The notes under the pieces were generated by a model. The model saw only the letters and a list, made by a program, of their open reading frames with translations, was not told the origin of the DNA and did not search any database. Both the position numbers and the translations under genes were made by a program. Positions 25,426 through 53,275 of a DNA stretch of 64,000 bases are shown here, piece after piece. The number at the start of each line of letters is the position of its first letter. Within the stretch, counting starts at the first letter, position 1. The stretch lies in NCBI GenBank assembly GCA_014706295.1, contig JACSVZ010000006.1, positions 28,309,629 through 28,373,628 of the forward strand, given 5' to 3'. Source of the DNA: Lycocorax pyrrhopterus obiensis (lineage: Eukaryota; Chordata; Aves; Passeriformes; Paradisaeidae).

Positions 25426-25793
25426 ACCTCCTCAATGTTGTAAACTTGGACTGTCAGCCTTAAGGTCCTGCACTTCCACAGCTTAGAAAAGTCAATTGCT
25501 AAAATGATCAAGTCTCAAAAAGGTTCTTTTCTATGTAGTGCAAATTTTAATGTAGATAACGTGAAAAACATATCTAGCTGGATTGACTTTGTGCAATTGT
25601 CAGTGGTCTTCTCTCGTAGTTGAAGAAAGTGTGCATTCAATGAACCATGTGGTTCAGGAAGCCAAGAGGGTGGAGAGAAAAAACAGTTCCATTACACTTC
25701 TCAAACCAGTGCTAGATGTGCAAAGGCAGCAAAAATTCCAGCTGCTATTACAACCAGAACAGAGTAACTTTTCAGGAAGACCCAGGCGGTTAG

Positions 25794-41906
<16,113 letters not shown>

Positions 41907-44900
41907 CGGCTGCGCGGCTGCGGCGAGGGGGGTGTGGCGCTCCCGCTCCGGACGCCGGGATCGGCTCCGGGCTCGGCGCGGGCGGGGGGCGGGAGGAGGC
42001 GGGGGGAGGTTACAAAACACCGCTCCACGCTCGCGCCGCCAACGGCGCGGGGTCACGTGGGGGGGACGGGGCGGGACGGGGCGGGCCCGTCCGGGAACGC
42101 CCGTCCGGAGGGGCGTCGGTCCCCCGGAACCCCCCACAGCCCGCCCGGCGCCGGGGACGGGGGAGCGCCCCGGCCGGGCCGGGGGTGGCTGGCCGGGGAA
42201 GAGGGACAGCCCTACGGGCTCCGGGTTGACTCCTGGGAGCGGCTGCCGTGGTGAGGGTCGGGCGTTAGCAGGGCTGGTGGGGAGGCAGGGATAGAGGGAC
42301 AGAGCCGCCGGGGCGGGGAGAGGGCTCTCCAGCGAGGAATGGGGATCTGTAGCTGCCGTGGCCCCGGAGGCATCACCCGGCGGGTGCCCGCCGCCCTCCC
42401 TTGCGGCTGCTACCCGCACTTGTCTTGGGCCGCTTCGGCTGGCCCCTTTTCCTTCTGTATTAATCTTTTAATGGAGGACACGATAAGATACAAAGTTACA
42501 AGGTTAAGGAAAGGCTCTGCGTCCGTAGGGTTTGCTTCCCCTCCTCTCCAGCCGAGTGCTCGCAGCCCTCGCAGGACGGGTCGGACGCGCTCGCTGCGCG
42601 CCCGCTGTGCCGTCACAGCCCGGCGGGCAGCGAGCCGCGCTCCCCGCCAGTCTGGAACACTGCGGGCAAGCACCTGATCTGTTCTGCCTAAAGTAGTCAC
42701 AGTGGCGAAATGCTTAGGCTTTCCAGGTGTATGCCAGCCTCTAATGAAAGCTTGAAGCCTATTGCATAAGTGCTATGTATTTCCCATTGTTACAATGCCT
42801 TTTTTTTTTTATTATGTTAGAAGGCTGTCATAAATCCAGGCGTTTCAGATAAATGTAGCAGTACCTTCAAAACCTTCCAAGCAAAGCTTGCACATCAGGA
42901 AAATTAATAAATGGCCTTACGAAGGGAACAAAGCCGTATTTATCCTCAGCCGTATTCCGTGTGTGGCAGGCTGGAGGATGATGCTAAAGGTTTTTGAGAG
43001 AGCTATGGGCAAAGATGGCATGACTGGAAAGAACCAGCTACGTCTGGATTTATGTCCAGGTGTTTTCTCTGAACTCAACAACTCTAAGCTGCATCCTTTG
43101 CCTCCACGGTGTCTTTCAAGTTCCTAAAGTCAAAGAAAAAAAATGTTATGGTAATTGAAGTATGACGGGACCGTGGGTATATTTTAAACATGGATAGGAA
43201 AGATAGTCTCTTACAGTAATTAATTAAAAATTGAGCGAGCTAGGAAATGACAGTCTAAGGATCAAAGTAAAATCTGTAGTGTGAACTTGAGTCGTGGTGG
43301 GATGTTGTAAATTGCTTTGATTTGTTACGAATGGTTTTAATGGATTATGGATTCTGGTGTGGACATGTCGAGCGTGAGTCGACCCCTCACAAAGTATTGG
43401 ACTTAGCCAATTTGGACACAAGTAAAACTCTGAAAGAAGTACTGTTAAAGAGAACAGTAGTTTATTTTGCATTTCAGATTAGATTACTGATGGAAAAACA
43501 GAAATAAAATAAAACACGACAAAGCCCAAGGGCTTGTGGGATTTGACTTAGGCTAGTAAGGCTGTACTCTGATGGAACAATTTGAAACAGTAGAAATGAA
43601 AACTTGTTTCCACCATTGCCACTTACAATGATTCCTATAAAAGTTCATACATTAGTGTTTATACTAATGATTCAAGCACTTATGAGTGCAATCAATGCAA
43701 TCAGCTATTTTTCATAATTTCCAGTGTAAAGGAACAAAATACTCATGGCTTTGCCAGCCTGAGGGTCTTGGAGCAGAAGAGTTGAGGTTTTTCCCATCAT
43801 CTTTCTCTTCAAAACTGAAACAGTGAAAAAAGGGATTTGGAGTAGGATGGATGAATAGATGGGTAGGGAGCCTGACATTTTATATTGCTCCCACCAGTTG
43901 TAGAAATGTCTGGAATCTGGGAGATTATTTACAAGAAATCTAGACTATATATTCACCTCATCCTTATTCTCTAGACATTATTTTTTATCCTTCTTGGAAA
44001 TGGTTCTGGACCTAGTTGGACCTTGGTATTACCCAGTGTTGACATTCTTGTGTCTTTGAACTACAGTTGATTCTTTGAGCTTTGGTTTCAGTGTATTATT
44101 TCACCTTTGGCATATTTAACTAAACAAGAAAAAACCCTCAATTTTCAAGTTTTTCACTGTGTTACCATCAGAATGTGATAGTTATGTAAGAGAAGAAAAA
44201 AAGACATTTTCAAGATTAGATAACACACAGCTCCACCACCACCACTCCATTAAAATAGCACACTCAAATTTTTTTTCTCCCGCTTGTAGGATCAGATAAA
44301 TGATATTTTAAAATAAAAAAGCCTTGCCATTGCACAGTTCATGTGGGCCATTCTAAGAAAGACTTCAGGGACTGTCCTTTCCCTTCCTTCTGTAGAGCAA
44401 TATTGTACTGCTGGTTATGGAAGTTGGTTGTCATTCAGAAAGGTACCTGCAGAGCACTGTGCCTTCAGTACAGTGGGGCAGAAATAATTCCTTTCTTATG
44501 CTTTTTAAGGTATTGATTGGATGTTTTTCCAAGCAATTCCTTGTGTGAGTAGTGTGTATAACCCAATTGGACATGAGATGACAATAAAACTGTGGTTTAA
44601 GTTGTATTTGACTCCACTTTAGGTAAATTAAGCACAATGATTCTGATTTAAGGTCCTCAGAAATCAACAGCAGTATAAACGAAGTAGAGCAAGACCAACC
44701 CAGCCTAAGGGAACAGGCAGTGGACCTAAAAATTAATACCTACATACTGGAAATCTGGAGCCAAGCCCCATTTTTATAGGTCCTTGGCATCTATCCCAAG
44801 AAAAAGTAGTCAACTCAAAGGATGTAGTTGTATTCTAAGAGAAATCATGGCTTTCTGGCTGTTTCTTCTCTTTTTCTTTAAAGGAAATGCCAGTTACCCA

Positions 44901-45150
44901 GCTGTTGTAACTTTTTGCAAAGATATGTGTAGCAAAAGCAAAATAAAATGAATTGGAGAAAGATTAGATTAGGCAAATAAGAGTCCTACTTAAAAAAAGA
45001 AAAGCATAATATTCCTGAAAACTATTCGTTCTACCAAGAAACTCTTAAATATTTTTTCTTCTAGGGAAAAAAAGAACCGCAACCAAAAAAGGAAATATCA
45101 AGCCATATTTAAAATTCTTGAATGGTTTTTGAAGACCTTAGCTGATTATA

Positions 45151-45459
45151 TTTGAGTTCCTTCAGCCCTGGATAAGAAGTAATGCTCAGAACCACCTTGG
45201 GTTTCTTTTGCTTTATGTTGTTCTTTGTTGTTTAGTAGACTTTTGGGGCTTTAGTGAGATAGTTCTGGCAGAGAGATTTTTAAATGGAAAAATGCTCAGC
45301 AGCACTGCAGTAAAACAGACACTAACCCTTGTTTGTGCAATGCAGTGGTGGGCAGAAGTTGGTTTTGAGTAATTTTTTCTTAGTTACGAGTGGTCACAAA
45401 GCTGCATTTGCAGCTTGGTCTCAAAAGTTAGTTAAGATGAGCTGAACAGGGCTAGACTG
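45151..45459. repeat. Dispersed repeat of about 300 bp, copy 1
   Basis: From TTTGAGTTCCTTCAGCCCTGG to GGGCTAGACTG this sequence closely matches 50050-50352 in the same direction, with shared blocks such as TAGTAGACTTTTGGGGCTTT, GAGAGATTTTTAAATGGAAA and CACTAACCCTTGTTTGTGCA. It is interrupted or bounded on the right by a CR1 fragment. I do not recognise the family. Confidence 0.85.
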
Positions 45460-45460
45460 T

Positions 45461-45672
45461 CAGCAGTAGTGTGGCCAGCAGGACCAGGGCAGTGATTGTC
45501 CCCCTGTACTCGGCACTGGTGAAGCCGCACCTCAAATCCTGTGTCCGGTTCTGGGCCCCTCACTGCAATAAAGACATTGAGGTGCTGGAGCGAGTCCAGA
45601 GAAGGGCAGCAGAGCTGGTGAAGGGTCTGGAACATAAGTCCTATGAGGAGCAGCTGAGGGTACTAGAGTTCA
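45461..45672 (+). mobile_element. CR1 fragment (end of RT frame)
   Basis: About 210 bp from the carboxy end of the CR1 reading frame (AGCCGCACCTCAAATCCTGTG, TTCTGGGCCCCTCACTGC, GAGCAGCTGAGGG). It begins exactly where the copy of the 300-bp repeat stops, so it may have inserted at that edge. No 3' tail is present. Confidence 0.85.
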
Positions 45673-45934
45673 TCCCAGAGACTAGTCTTTCCAAAACGAA
45701 AATAATTTTAAATAAACAAAATTTATTTAAGATTTTTTGTTTTGGCAAAGGCAAGAATTTTAGCATTTTTATGAAATGTGTTTAATGCAGTGACTTCTGC
45801 AGCACAAAACTAGTTTTCAGCTGTCTAAATAAATCACTAATTAACGAACAGTCAAGTGCTCGTTGGGATTTCCCTTCAGTTCATCATGAAATCTGAATTC
45901 TGCTTCATAGCATAACAATGTGGCAATTGCCAGT

Positions 45935-46492
45935 GGATAAGGGAAAGACTGTGGATCTGGTCTGCCTAGTCTTAGGAAAGCCTTTGACACTGTTTCCCAC
46001 ATCATTCTCCTGGAGAAGCTGCTGCTCATGGCTTGGACAGGTGCACTGTTCCCTGGGTGAAAAACGGTCTGCATGGCCGGGCCCAGAGAGTGGTGGTGAA
46101 TGGAGTGGCACCCACTTGGCAGCCAGTCCCTAGTGGGGTTCCCCAGGGCTCAGTACTGGGACAAGTTTGGTTTCATACCTTGATCAGTGCTCTGAGGGGA
46201 GGGGGTGGTCTCTTCTCCAGGAAACAAGCAATAGGATGAGAAAATGGCCTCAAGTTGCCCAAGGGGAGGTATAAATTGGTTATAAGGAAACCCTTCTTCA
46301 CTGAAAGGGTGGTTAAGCATTGGAACAGGCTTCCCTGGGCAGTGGTGGAGTCACCATCCCTGGAGGGATCTAAAAGACATGTAGATGTGCCAGGTAGGGA
46401 TGTGGTTTGGTGGTGGCCTTGACAGTGCTGGGTTAATAGTTGGACTTGACCTCAAAAGTCTTTTCCAACCTAAATGATTCTCTGGTTCTATG
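45935..46492 (+). mobile_element. CR1 LINE copy with internal deletion
   Basis: The left part (45935-46180) carries CR1 RT sequence: KAFDTVSH is readable, then the GVPQGSVLG block. At about 46180-46205 it jumps directly to the 3' UTR (TCTCTTCTCCAGGAAACAAGC onward), ending in CCTAAATGATTCTCTGGTTCTATG. Several hundred bp between are missing, so it is an internally deleted copy. Confidence 0.88.
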
Positions 46493-46837
46493 TCCTCATC
46501 TTTGGTTCAATTACAGTTTCGGAGGTGTCTGCCCCTTTTGTCAAGAGAGCCCTGAGGAGCTCGCTCCTGCTGGGTGATTTTGGACTTGGGGTGATGATGC
46601 CCAGAACCCAGGAGATGCTGGTCGCCATTCCTCCTTCCCAGTTATCTTTTTTACCTGCTAGAATGCTAGTTTGCCTGTGGTGCTGGGAAGTCTCTGCTCA
46701 TCTCCAAAAACAGCTGTTTTCAATCTTAACATACCAGTGTTATGGACTGATTTTTTTTTTTTCTAACCAGAGACTACTTGTTTTCAGTAGATTCAGTTAC
46801 ACTGTTGAGATTTGTCTGAATGATATTTCTCTCACTT

Positions 46838-46861
46838 TGATGATGATGATGATGATGATGA
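46838..46861 (+). repeat. (TGA)8 microsatellite
   Basis: Eight perfect TGA units are followed by AAGCAG. They give the methionine run seen in one plus-strand frame, which is not evidence of coding. Confidence 0.95.
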
Positions 46862-47249
46862 AAGCAGCACTTGTCTTAAAAATACAAATGACAAAGGTTG
46901 ACCTCTGGGGTTAAAGGTAGAAAGTATAAAAGGAATGAAAGTTTAGAACAGATTTTATCTTAAGATATAAGAAAATCTCAGCTAGGGGAGGCTGAGCTGA
47001 CTAAGTTTCCAAATGTGGCAGAACTGACAGCCATGGCCATCAGATGTTCAAAAATCTGGGACACTGGCTATAGATCAGCAAGCACAGTATTGCTTACTAG
47101 AAGGAAGAAAAAGGAATTCACCAAGTATAGACAATTAAGCTGACCTCAGTAGTATGTTAGGTACATAGAACACATTTTCAAGTGAAAAACTAATGAGAGA
47201 CATGAAGCTAACATGAATACCGTAACCCTTGAATTTACCTAAGATAGAC

Positions 47250-48270
47250 TAAAGTCAACCTAACTCAGTCTGCTTTTGTTCTTGTAGTGGAAATTATATT
47301 CTGCAGACAGGCAGTGCTCAGGCTCTCGTCTCTTTGGACTTGAATAAAGCAGATTATATAATGAGCCACATGGAGAATTTTTACTGAAACAGAGTAAAAT
47401 GCAATTGCTAAAAAGTTGTCAGGTTCAAAAGATCCTGTTAAAAGGCCTATGGAAATGGATCATGAGATAGAAAGAGCTTCCTGTCTGGAAACACACTTTA
47501 TATGCATTTTTTGAGGATCAGCTTTGGTACTAATTTTACTTGATATTTTCATCAGTGACCCTGGCACAAAAAAGCAGGAAATTGATCTTTTGGTTTGGCA
47601 GCAAGTAAGAAAGTGCTGTCAATAAAGTGAGGAGAAAAATGTCAGACACAAAGAAAGAGACCTGCATGACTATTGGGATAGTAGAAATGGAAAAGCTGGA
47701 GTCATGCAAGTGTCAAATCATGTACATCTATTGAGAAAAATTATTGCTAGATCCTGAGAATTTATTAATGGGAAATGATAGAAGATGAGAAAGAACAGAA
47801 AGCTATAAAAAACCCTGATATAAACGTAGATTATTTTTTTTTTACTGTTGAGATAAGGAATTATTCGTTGTGCTATATGTGACTGGTGAACAGTCAGTAA
47901 GCACACAACACCCAGTTCTGGTCAGGTTATTTGTAAAAAAAGAGGAAGCATAACTGTAACTGAAGGAAGAAAAGGATGATTTGGAACAGATTTACCATAC
48001 AACAAGAAATGGAGAAACACTTGCTCCTCCACTGCCTTACAAAAATGAGGATGGAGAGGGGACATGATTGCCCTATGTAAGTGATCTATGAGGACAGATA
48101 GCAAGTGACACATAAGAAAAAAGATGAAGTAAATGACTAAAATAAATTTAGATTAGAGATTAGGAGAATACTGAGAATCTGAAGTGAGATTATGGGATGG
48201 TTTCTGAGAAGCAGTGGGAGGATTTACACAGTGTCAAACAGTGCTTGTTAATGCCAGGACGGGGATTACC
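47250..48270 (+). mobile_element. Very degraded LINE-like (CR1-type) stretch
   Basis: Short patches recall the order of a CR1: a LDLNKADYIMSHMENF-like peptide near 47335-47385, ATTTTCATCAGTGACCCTGGC near 47550, ACACCCAGTTCTGGTCAGG near 47910, AGGGGACATGATTGCCCTATG near 48058, and AGATTAGGAGAATACTGAG near 48158. Spacing suits an old full 3' half. Divergence is high and the edges are uncertain. Confidence 0.45.
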
Positions 48271-50049
48271 TGACATGCTAGGCTGTTACAGCAAAGGACT
48301 GGATTCAGTCTGAAGAACAGAAGACAGTTAATCGGTAGGAAACAAGCTGGTAAATAGAAGAATAATTGACAAACTGCTACCTAAACTTTTCAATTATTGA
48401 GTTCACCCCTTAGTCTCAGTTGTTGTTACACAGTGAACGTTTCAGCGTGTCACATCTCAGCAAGGCGGTGAAGGAACTGTTGCAAAGTCATGAGGACCAC
48501 GATCGAAATGTCCCCCAGACCCTCGGAAAAAGTACAAACTCACTTAGGGAAGAAGACTTCAGAGAAGTGTGGGGGAAGGAGAGGGAACCTCTTCTGTTGA
48601 AAGACAACAGGAATAAGGCATCTACCTGGCCCTGTGCCCAGATTAGGATACCCAACACACCAGGAGGACTGACAGAGAGGGTAGCTGCTGTCAGTGCAGC
48701 AAAATATCCATACCCACCTCTTGTAGCCGTAGAGAGGCATGTTAGCCACTACTTCTGTGGTGGCAAAAATGGGGTGGGGAGAGAAAGCAGCAAAATCCCA
48801 AGTTTAGCCACCTTGAGCTTTCTCTGGTAGCACTCCAGAGAGGAAGTGCTCATGGCTGCTGTCCTGCCTAGCACTGGGGACTTCCCAGAGACTGTGGCTA
48901 TTTAAACAATTACCTTTTGCTTTTCTGTTCTGCCATTCTCACTGCTTTAGCTGAATTGGGCATGTTGCACTTCAAGTGGATCCAGTGAAGGATGGAACAG
49001 GCCATGCTACACCTTTGGTGATGGCTCTAAATGGGAAAAGACCAGTTGAGCTTGAATCCTCTCGTGGGAAATCACCTTATTACTACTGATAAAATTTTTG
49101 TTCGATACCATTTTATGGTTTTTTAAAAATCCATACACAAGAAACCGGCAAAACCCTAATACAAACAGCCTTCTGAAAATGGCCATACCAAATGCTCTGA
49201 GACATTTGACATCTCTCTAATAATATTTTTTGTAATTTTTTTGAGAAGGAAAATGTGCAGCATAGCAACCTGCAAACGGTTCATGTATAGTCATGCCTTC
49301 CATGTGTCAGCTGTTGGGGAATGGCTTCAGATTGCTTCATCTTATAAATTGTTACTTATTTACCATGCCAGTTGGTGACCAAGGTAGCATATGTGAAATG
49401 AATTTGCAGTTTCTATTACAGTTAGTTGAAATTTTCCGGTAAAACATTTTCTCAAATTAAAAAAAAAAAAAAGTTACCCATCAATCAGGAAGGCAATGCT
49501 TTGTAGAAGAGTACTTGTTCAGATAATCTGACAAAACATGGATAAGTTTTCATGAGAAGCCTTTTCCAAATATCCAGGAAGATAGCACTGGTGATTTCTG
49601 TGTATTTCCAGAATAGCTCTACCGTGGGACTAGTCCCTACATGCCTCTAATCTGGTAAAATCCCTGTTGTGGAACAAGAAACTGATTTTGGGAAATCCAT
49701 TTCTTGTCAAAGGTCAGCTCCTGGCTCCATAGCAATAGCCTCCTGCCATGTGTCTGTAGCTGCAGTTAAACAACTTCCAAATTCCCATTGAATCAGCAGC
49801 CAGGACCTTGCAGTTCTGGCTTCCAGCCCTCCTCACATAAAACATGATATGCAAAATTAATAATGATATATACATATTAGAGAAAATCAAGTTTTTCTTG
49901 AGAATCCATGGTAATTTCCAACTTCTGAAAGCATATCTGGTTAGAAAAGCATTTTTACTTTTTCATCCATGAATGAAATTATTTTGCCTCAGCTTTATGA
50001 CATTTATTTTGCCCTAAAGTAGTTAAAAGTCATTAAAATTGATGCTTGA

Positions 50050-50352
50050 TGTTTGAGTCACTTCAACCCTGGCTAAGAAATAATGCTCAAAACCAACTTG
50101 GTTTTGTTTTGTTTCAGTTTGTTCTGTGTTGCTTAGTAGACTTTTGGGGCTTTAGTGAGATAGTTCCAGCAGAGAGATTTTTAAATGGAAAAATGCTCAG
50201 CATCACTGCAGTTAAACAAACACTAACCCTTGTTTGTGCAACACAGTGTTAGGCAGAAGTTGGCTTTGAATAATTTTTAGTTATGAGTGACCACAAAGGT
50301 GCATTTGCAGCTTAGTCTCAAAAGTTAATTTGAGCTGAGCAAAGCTAGACTG
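50050..50352. repeat. Dispersed repeat of about 300 bp, copy 2
   Basis: Second copy of the sequence at 45151-45459, in direct orientation about 4.9 kb further on, with small indels and scattered substitutions. Beyond GCTAGACTG the two flanks differ, as do the left flanks, so the shared part is a discrete unit. Confidence 0.85.
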
Positions 50353-51510
50353 CTACCACTGTCTCTAGCATTTCTGTACCACACTGCAGTGTGGATTTTC
50401 TGAGGGATCTTAATTCCCTTTGAAAAAAATTGAGCTGTGGGTTCTCAGTACTTTTGAAAAAAAAGGCCCTTAGTAAGTTATTAAATTACCCTTAGTAATT
50501 ATGTATGCACTAGTATGAGAAAAAATGACCACGCATGGGATAAATAGTTAACTACATGTTAGAAAGATAAAGATCTCATTAAAAATAAAAAGGGAGGCAA
50601 AACATAATAGGATCTAAAATACTTAGGGAGGTAAAGACAGAGAGAGAGTTTATTGGCTTGATCCAATAAGGGACTTAAATACCTAAAGCAGGGTTTATGG
50701 AGAATTCATGTGCCTAAGTCAAAAAATGCAATCACAGCTCACACAGCTGCTGCCTAACCCAGGAGTGCCTAAAATCACAAGGTTCTTCCTTGATTCTAAT
50801 TTGTATCTTTACAGTGTCTTGGATTTTGCTTTTGTGCACACTCAGTGTGCAGCAGCTAGAGCAGTTTAGGCACTTATTTCACATTAAGCCATTTACAGTC
50901 CTCAGCTGAAAAGTTCAAGGGCGCTGTTTTGTCGATGTGCTCAGGCCACACCAGGCACAGATTCACATTGTGAGATGCTTAGTGTGTTGTAGTTGCTTGC
51001 TTTTAACATGAAGGATGAAGAGATGGAATAACCTTTTATTTAACAATCTCTCTGTTATATTATTGATACAAGAGTTGGAAGATGCAGTTTGTTTCCGTCT
51101 GAGAGTGTTCAAACCCATCACCTCCCTTACGTAATCTGTTTTAAAGAGTGACTGCATGAGTTTAAATTGTCTTGGGAGCATGAATTAGAGATGAGGATCC
51201 GTCACTCCCTGTTGCGTGCCCAGTTCCTTGGGATAATTCTTGCATATCATTTCTGTTCCTGCAGACAACAGAATTTGCTTCATTGTGGCATGACTTTTAA
51301 CAGGAATAGGGCAGGATCGTCTTTGTTTTCGATAGCTCTGTCTCTTGCTAGGTAGGATCACTTTTCTGCCCTGTGTTGACTTGAATCTTTCTTGTTTAAT
51401 GGGGAAACACAGCAACATTGGGTTGCTGTATAGGAGGCACTTGTTTTCTCATTTCCTTCTGTTATCCTGGCTGTGATTTAACAGAATACTGCAAGCCCTG
51501 CTCCTCTTTC

Positions 51511-51528
51511 TTTTTTTTTTTTTTTTTT
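51511..51528 (+). repeat. T18 homopolymer
   Basis: Eighteen T residues follow CTCCTCTTTC and precede AACAG. It could be a simple expansion or the tail of a minus-strand retroposed copy, but no retroposed gene is recognisable next to it. Confidence 0.8.
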
Positions 51529-53139
51529 AACAGAATGGTAATTGGATCCTACAGTTAAGAGCACTCTAAGCTGTGAATTTTAAGCACACTGTGTTATCCG
51601 TGTTGTGGCCTGACTTAAGTTTCTAAGGAATTGCAATAATGCTGCTGCATTTCTGGGGTTTGGTAAGTCTGGCAATTATACTTTGGAACTGCGGAACTGA
51701 CTTTCCTGGAAACGCTAATAAGTGGAGTCACTCGTTTCCCTGTTTTCATGCTCATCGTATTTTTTCTTTTCCCATATGTGATGATATGTGGTTGTACATT
51801 CTGAAGTATAGCTGAATGTGTGCAAGGCAACAAACTTAAAAATATGATCAAGAAGGTCTTGCTTTAAATTATTCCAGTTTTAACAAGTAACTTAGCTCCA
51901 GATATGACATGAGTCATATTTGTCTTTTCTTCAGGAAGAGAAACCTTGGATTAATCAGACTCTTTCCTTCAGCCATTGTTGCTTGGTAGGAGAGCTGCAT
52001 ATAATCTACAGATTTATAAAATAACTAAATATTCACTGGAATAAGTGCTCCTATTAGTATAAATTGTGATTATTCAAAGAGCAATGCACTTACAACATGA
52101 ATTAGTAAATTTAAAGAGATAAAGTGCAGGAGCTCTTAGTGCAGGACTGTAACTGAATAATGAACAAAAACCAAAATAACAGCAAAGGAAGTGCTAAAAA
52201 GACTTAAATTAAAGAAGGCTTTTTTTAAAAATAAAAATTGCTCACTAAGAAAGTGTGCAAAAAGCAAGTAAGTCAGCATTTTTAATGTTTATCAGTATGT
52301 TTTCCTTCAGCTGAAAGTTGTTGGCTAACAGTTATGTTGCAAATCTTATAAATTTTTTCTGAGTTTTTATGTATTCACACTACAGAAAAAGTACAGGCTG
52401 ATTGTTTTAAAAATAATATATAGCAAAAGAAAAGGTAATGATTTGGACATGTGTTCTATATTCTAACTTGGTATTTAAAGAACAATTTATGTTGGTATAC
52501 TCTCTAGTATTTTCTAATATATTTCCTGATAAAATGTACATATTCTCTAATATATTCCTTGCTATCAAGCTGGGTGTTTTGCATCTCTTTATGATCGTCC
52601 TCTGAGATAAATTATATTGAGATACATTTGGTTTTGAATATAGTTTGCCAAATAGGAGCAGTCTCTTTGAATTTATAATAGTTATTGCTCTTCATTCTTA
52701 TACGAGTAAAAAAAAAGGGGAAAATTACGGTTATTGCATCATATTTGCATTAAAAGTATGCCTGTATTGTAAAACCAAATCTTTCAACCAAAGTAGAAGG
52801 AAGGAAAAAACTTACTATGCTTGATATCTAGCTTCTTGAAAAAAACCTTTCATTTCTGGGTGGTCAATAATAAGTGCAGAATTAAATTCAGAGTTTTAGT
52901 AAATTAAAATACATTTTAAGAAATGCATGTAGAAATCAGAAAATACTTGGCAGCCTACTTGTAGTGGTAAGTGAAGGGAAAAATCCCTTATTTGTTATTA
53001 CTGGGTTGGACTGCTGCTAGTATTAGATAAATCGCTGAATCTAAATAAATTTAGATTATGATAAAATCATTAACAGTCTTTTAAAATTCTGGAGGAGTTG
53101 TTAAAGTTACAAAATTCGTCTTTACTTATTCTTCTTAGG

Positions 53140-53275
53140 TTAGCTCTTTGGAATCAGAGGAACAACTGCTCCTTTTTGTAGATATTTCTCACTCATAGAG
53201 TTCCATAGAGTTTTTGCATGTATATCCACTTTTTCCTTGTCTAATGGGTGTCCTTCCTCCAGAGGTTTTAGAGCA
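53140..53275 (-). CDS. Possible orphan terminal coding exon, unidentified
   Basis: On the minus strand a TTTTCCCAG acceptor-like site at 53276-53284 is followed by one base and then 44 open codons to a TAA at 53142-53140. The peptide is hydrophilic and compositionally protein-like: it starts ALKPLEEGHPLDKEK, has a central TLWNSMSEKYLQKG and ends PLIPKS. I do not recognise the family and found no matching upstream exon in the remaining 10 kb, so a parent gene would have to extend beyond the window or have very short exons. An AATAAA-like site just downstream was not identified. A pseudogene fragment or chance is equally possible. Confidence 0.25.

Noticed and set aside
46474..46914. 146-codon plus-strand frame ending in a methionine run
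   Set aside because: It begins in the CR1 tail and ends in the TGA microsatellite, and no domain is seen between.
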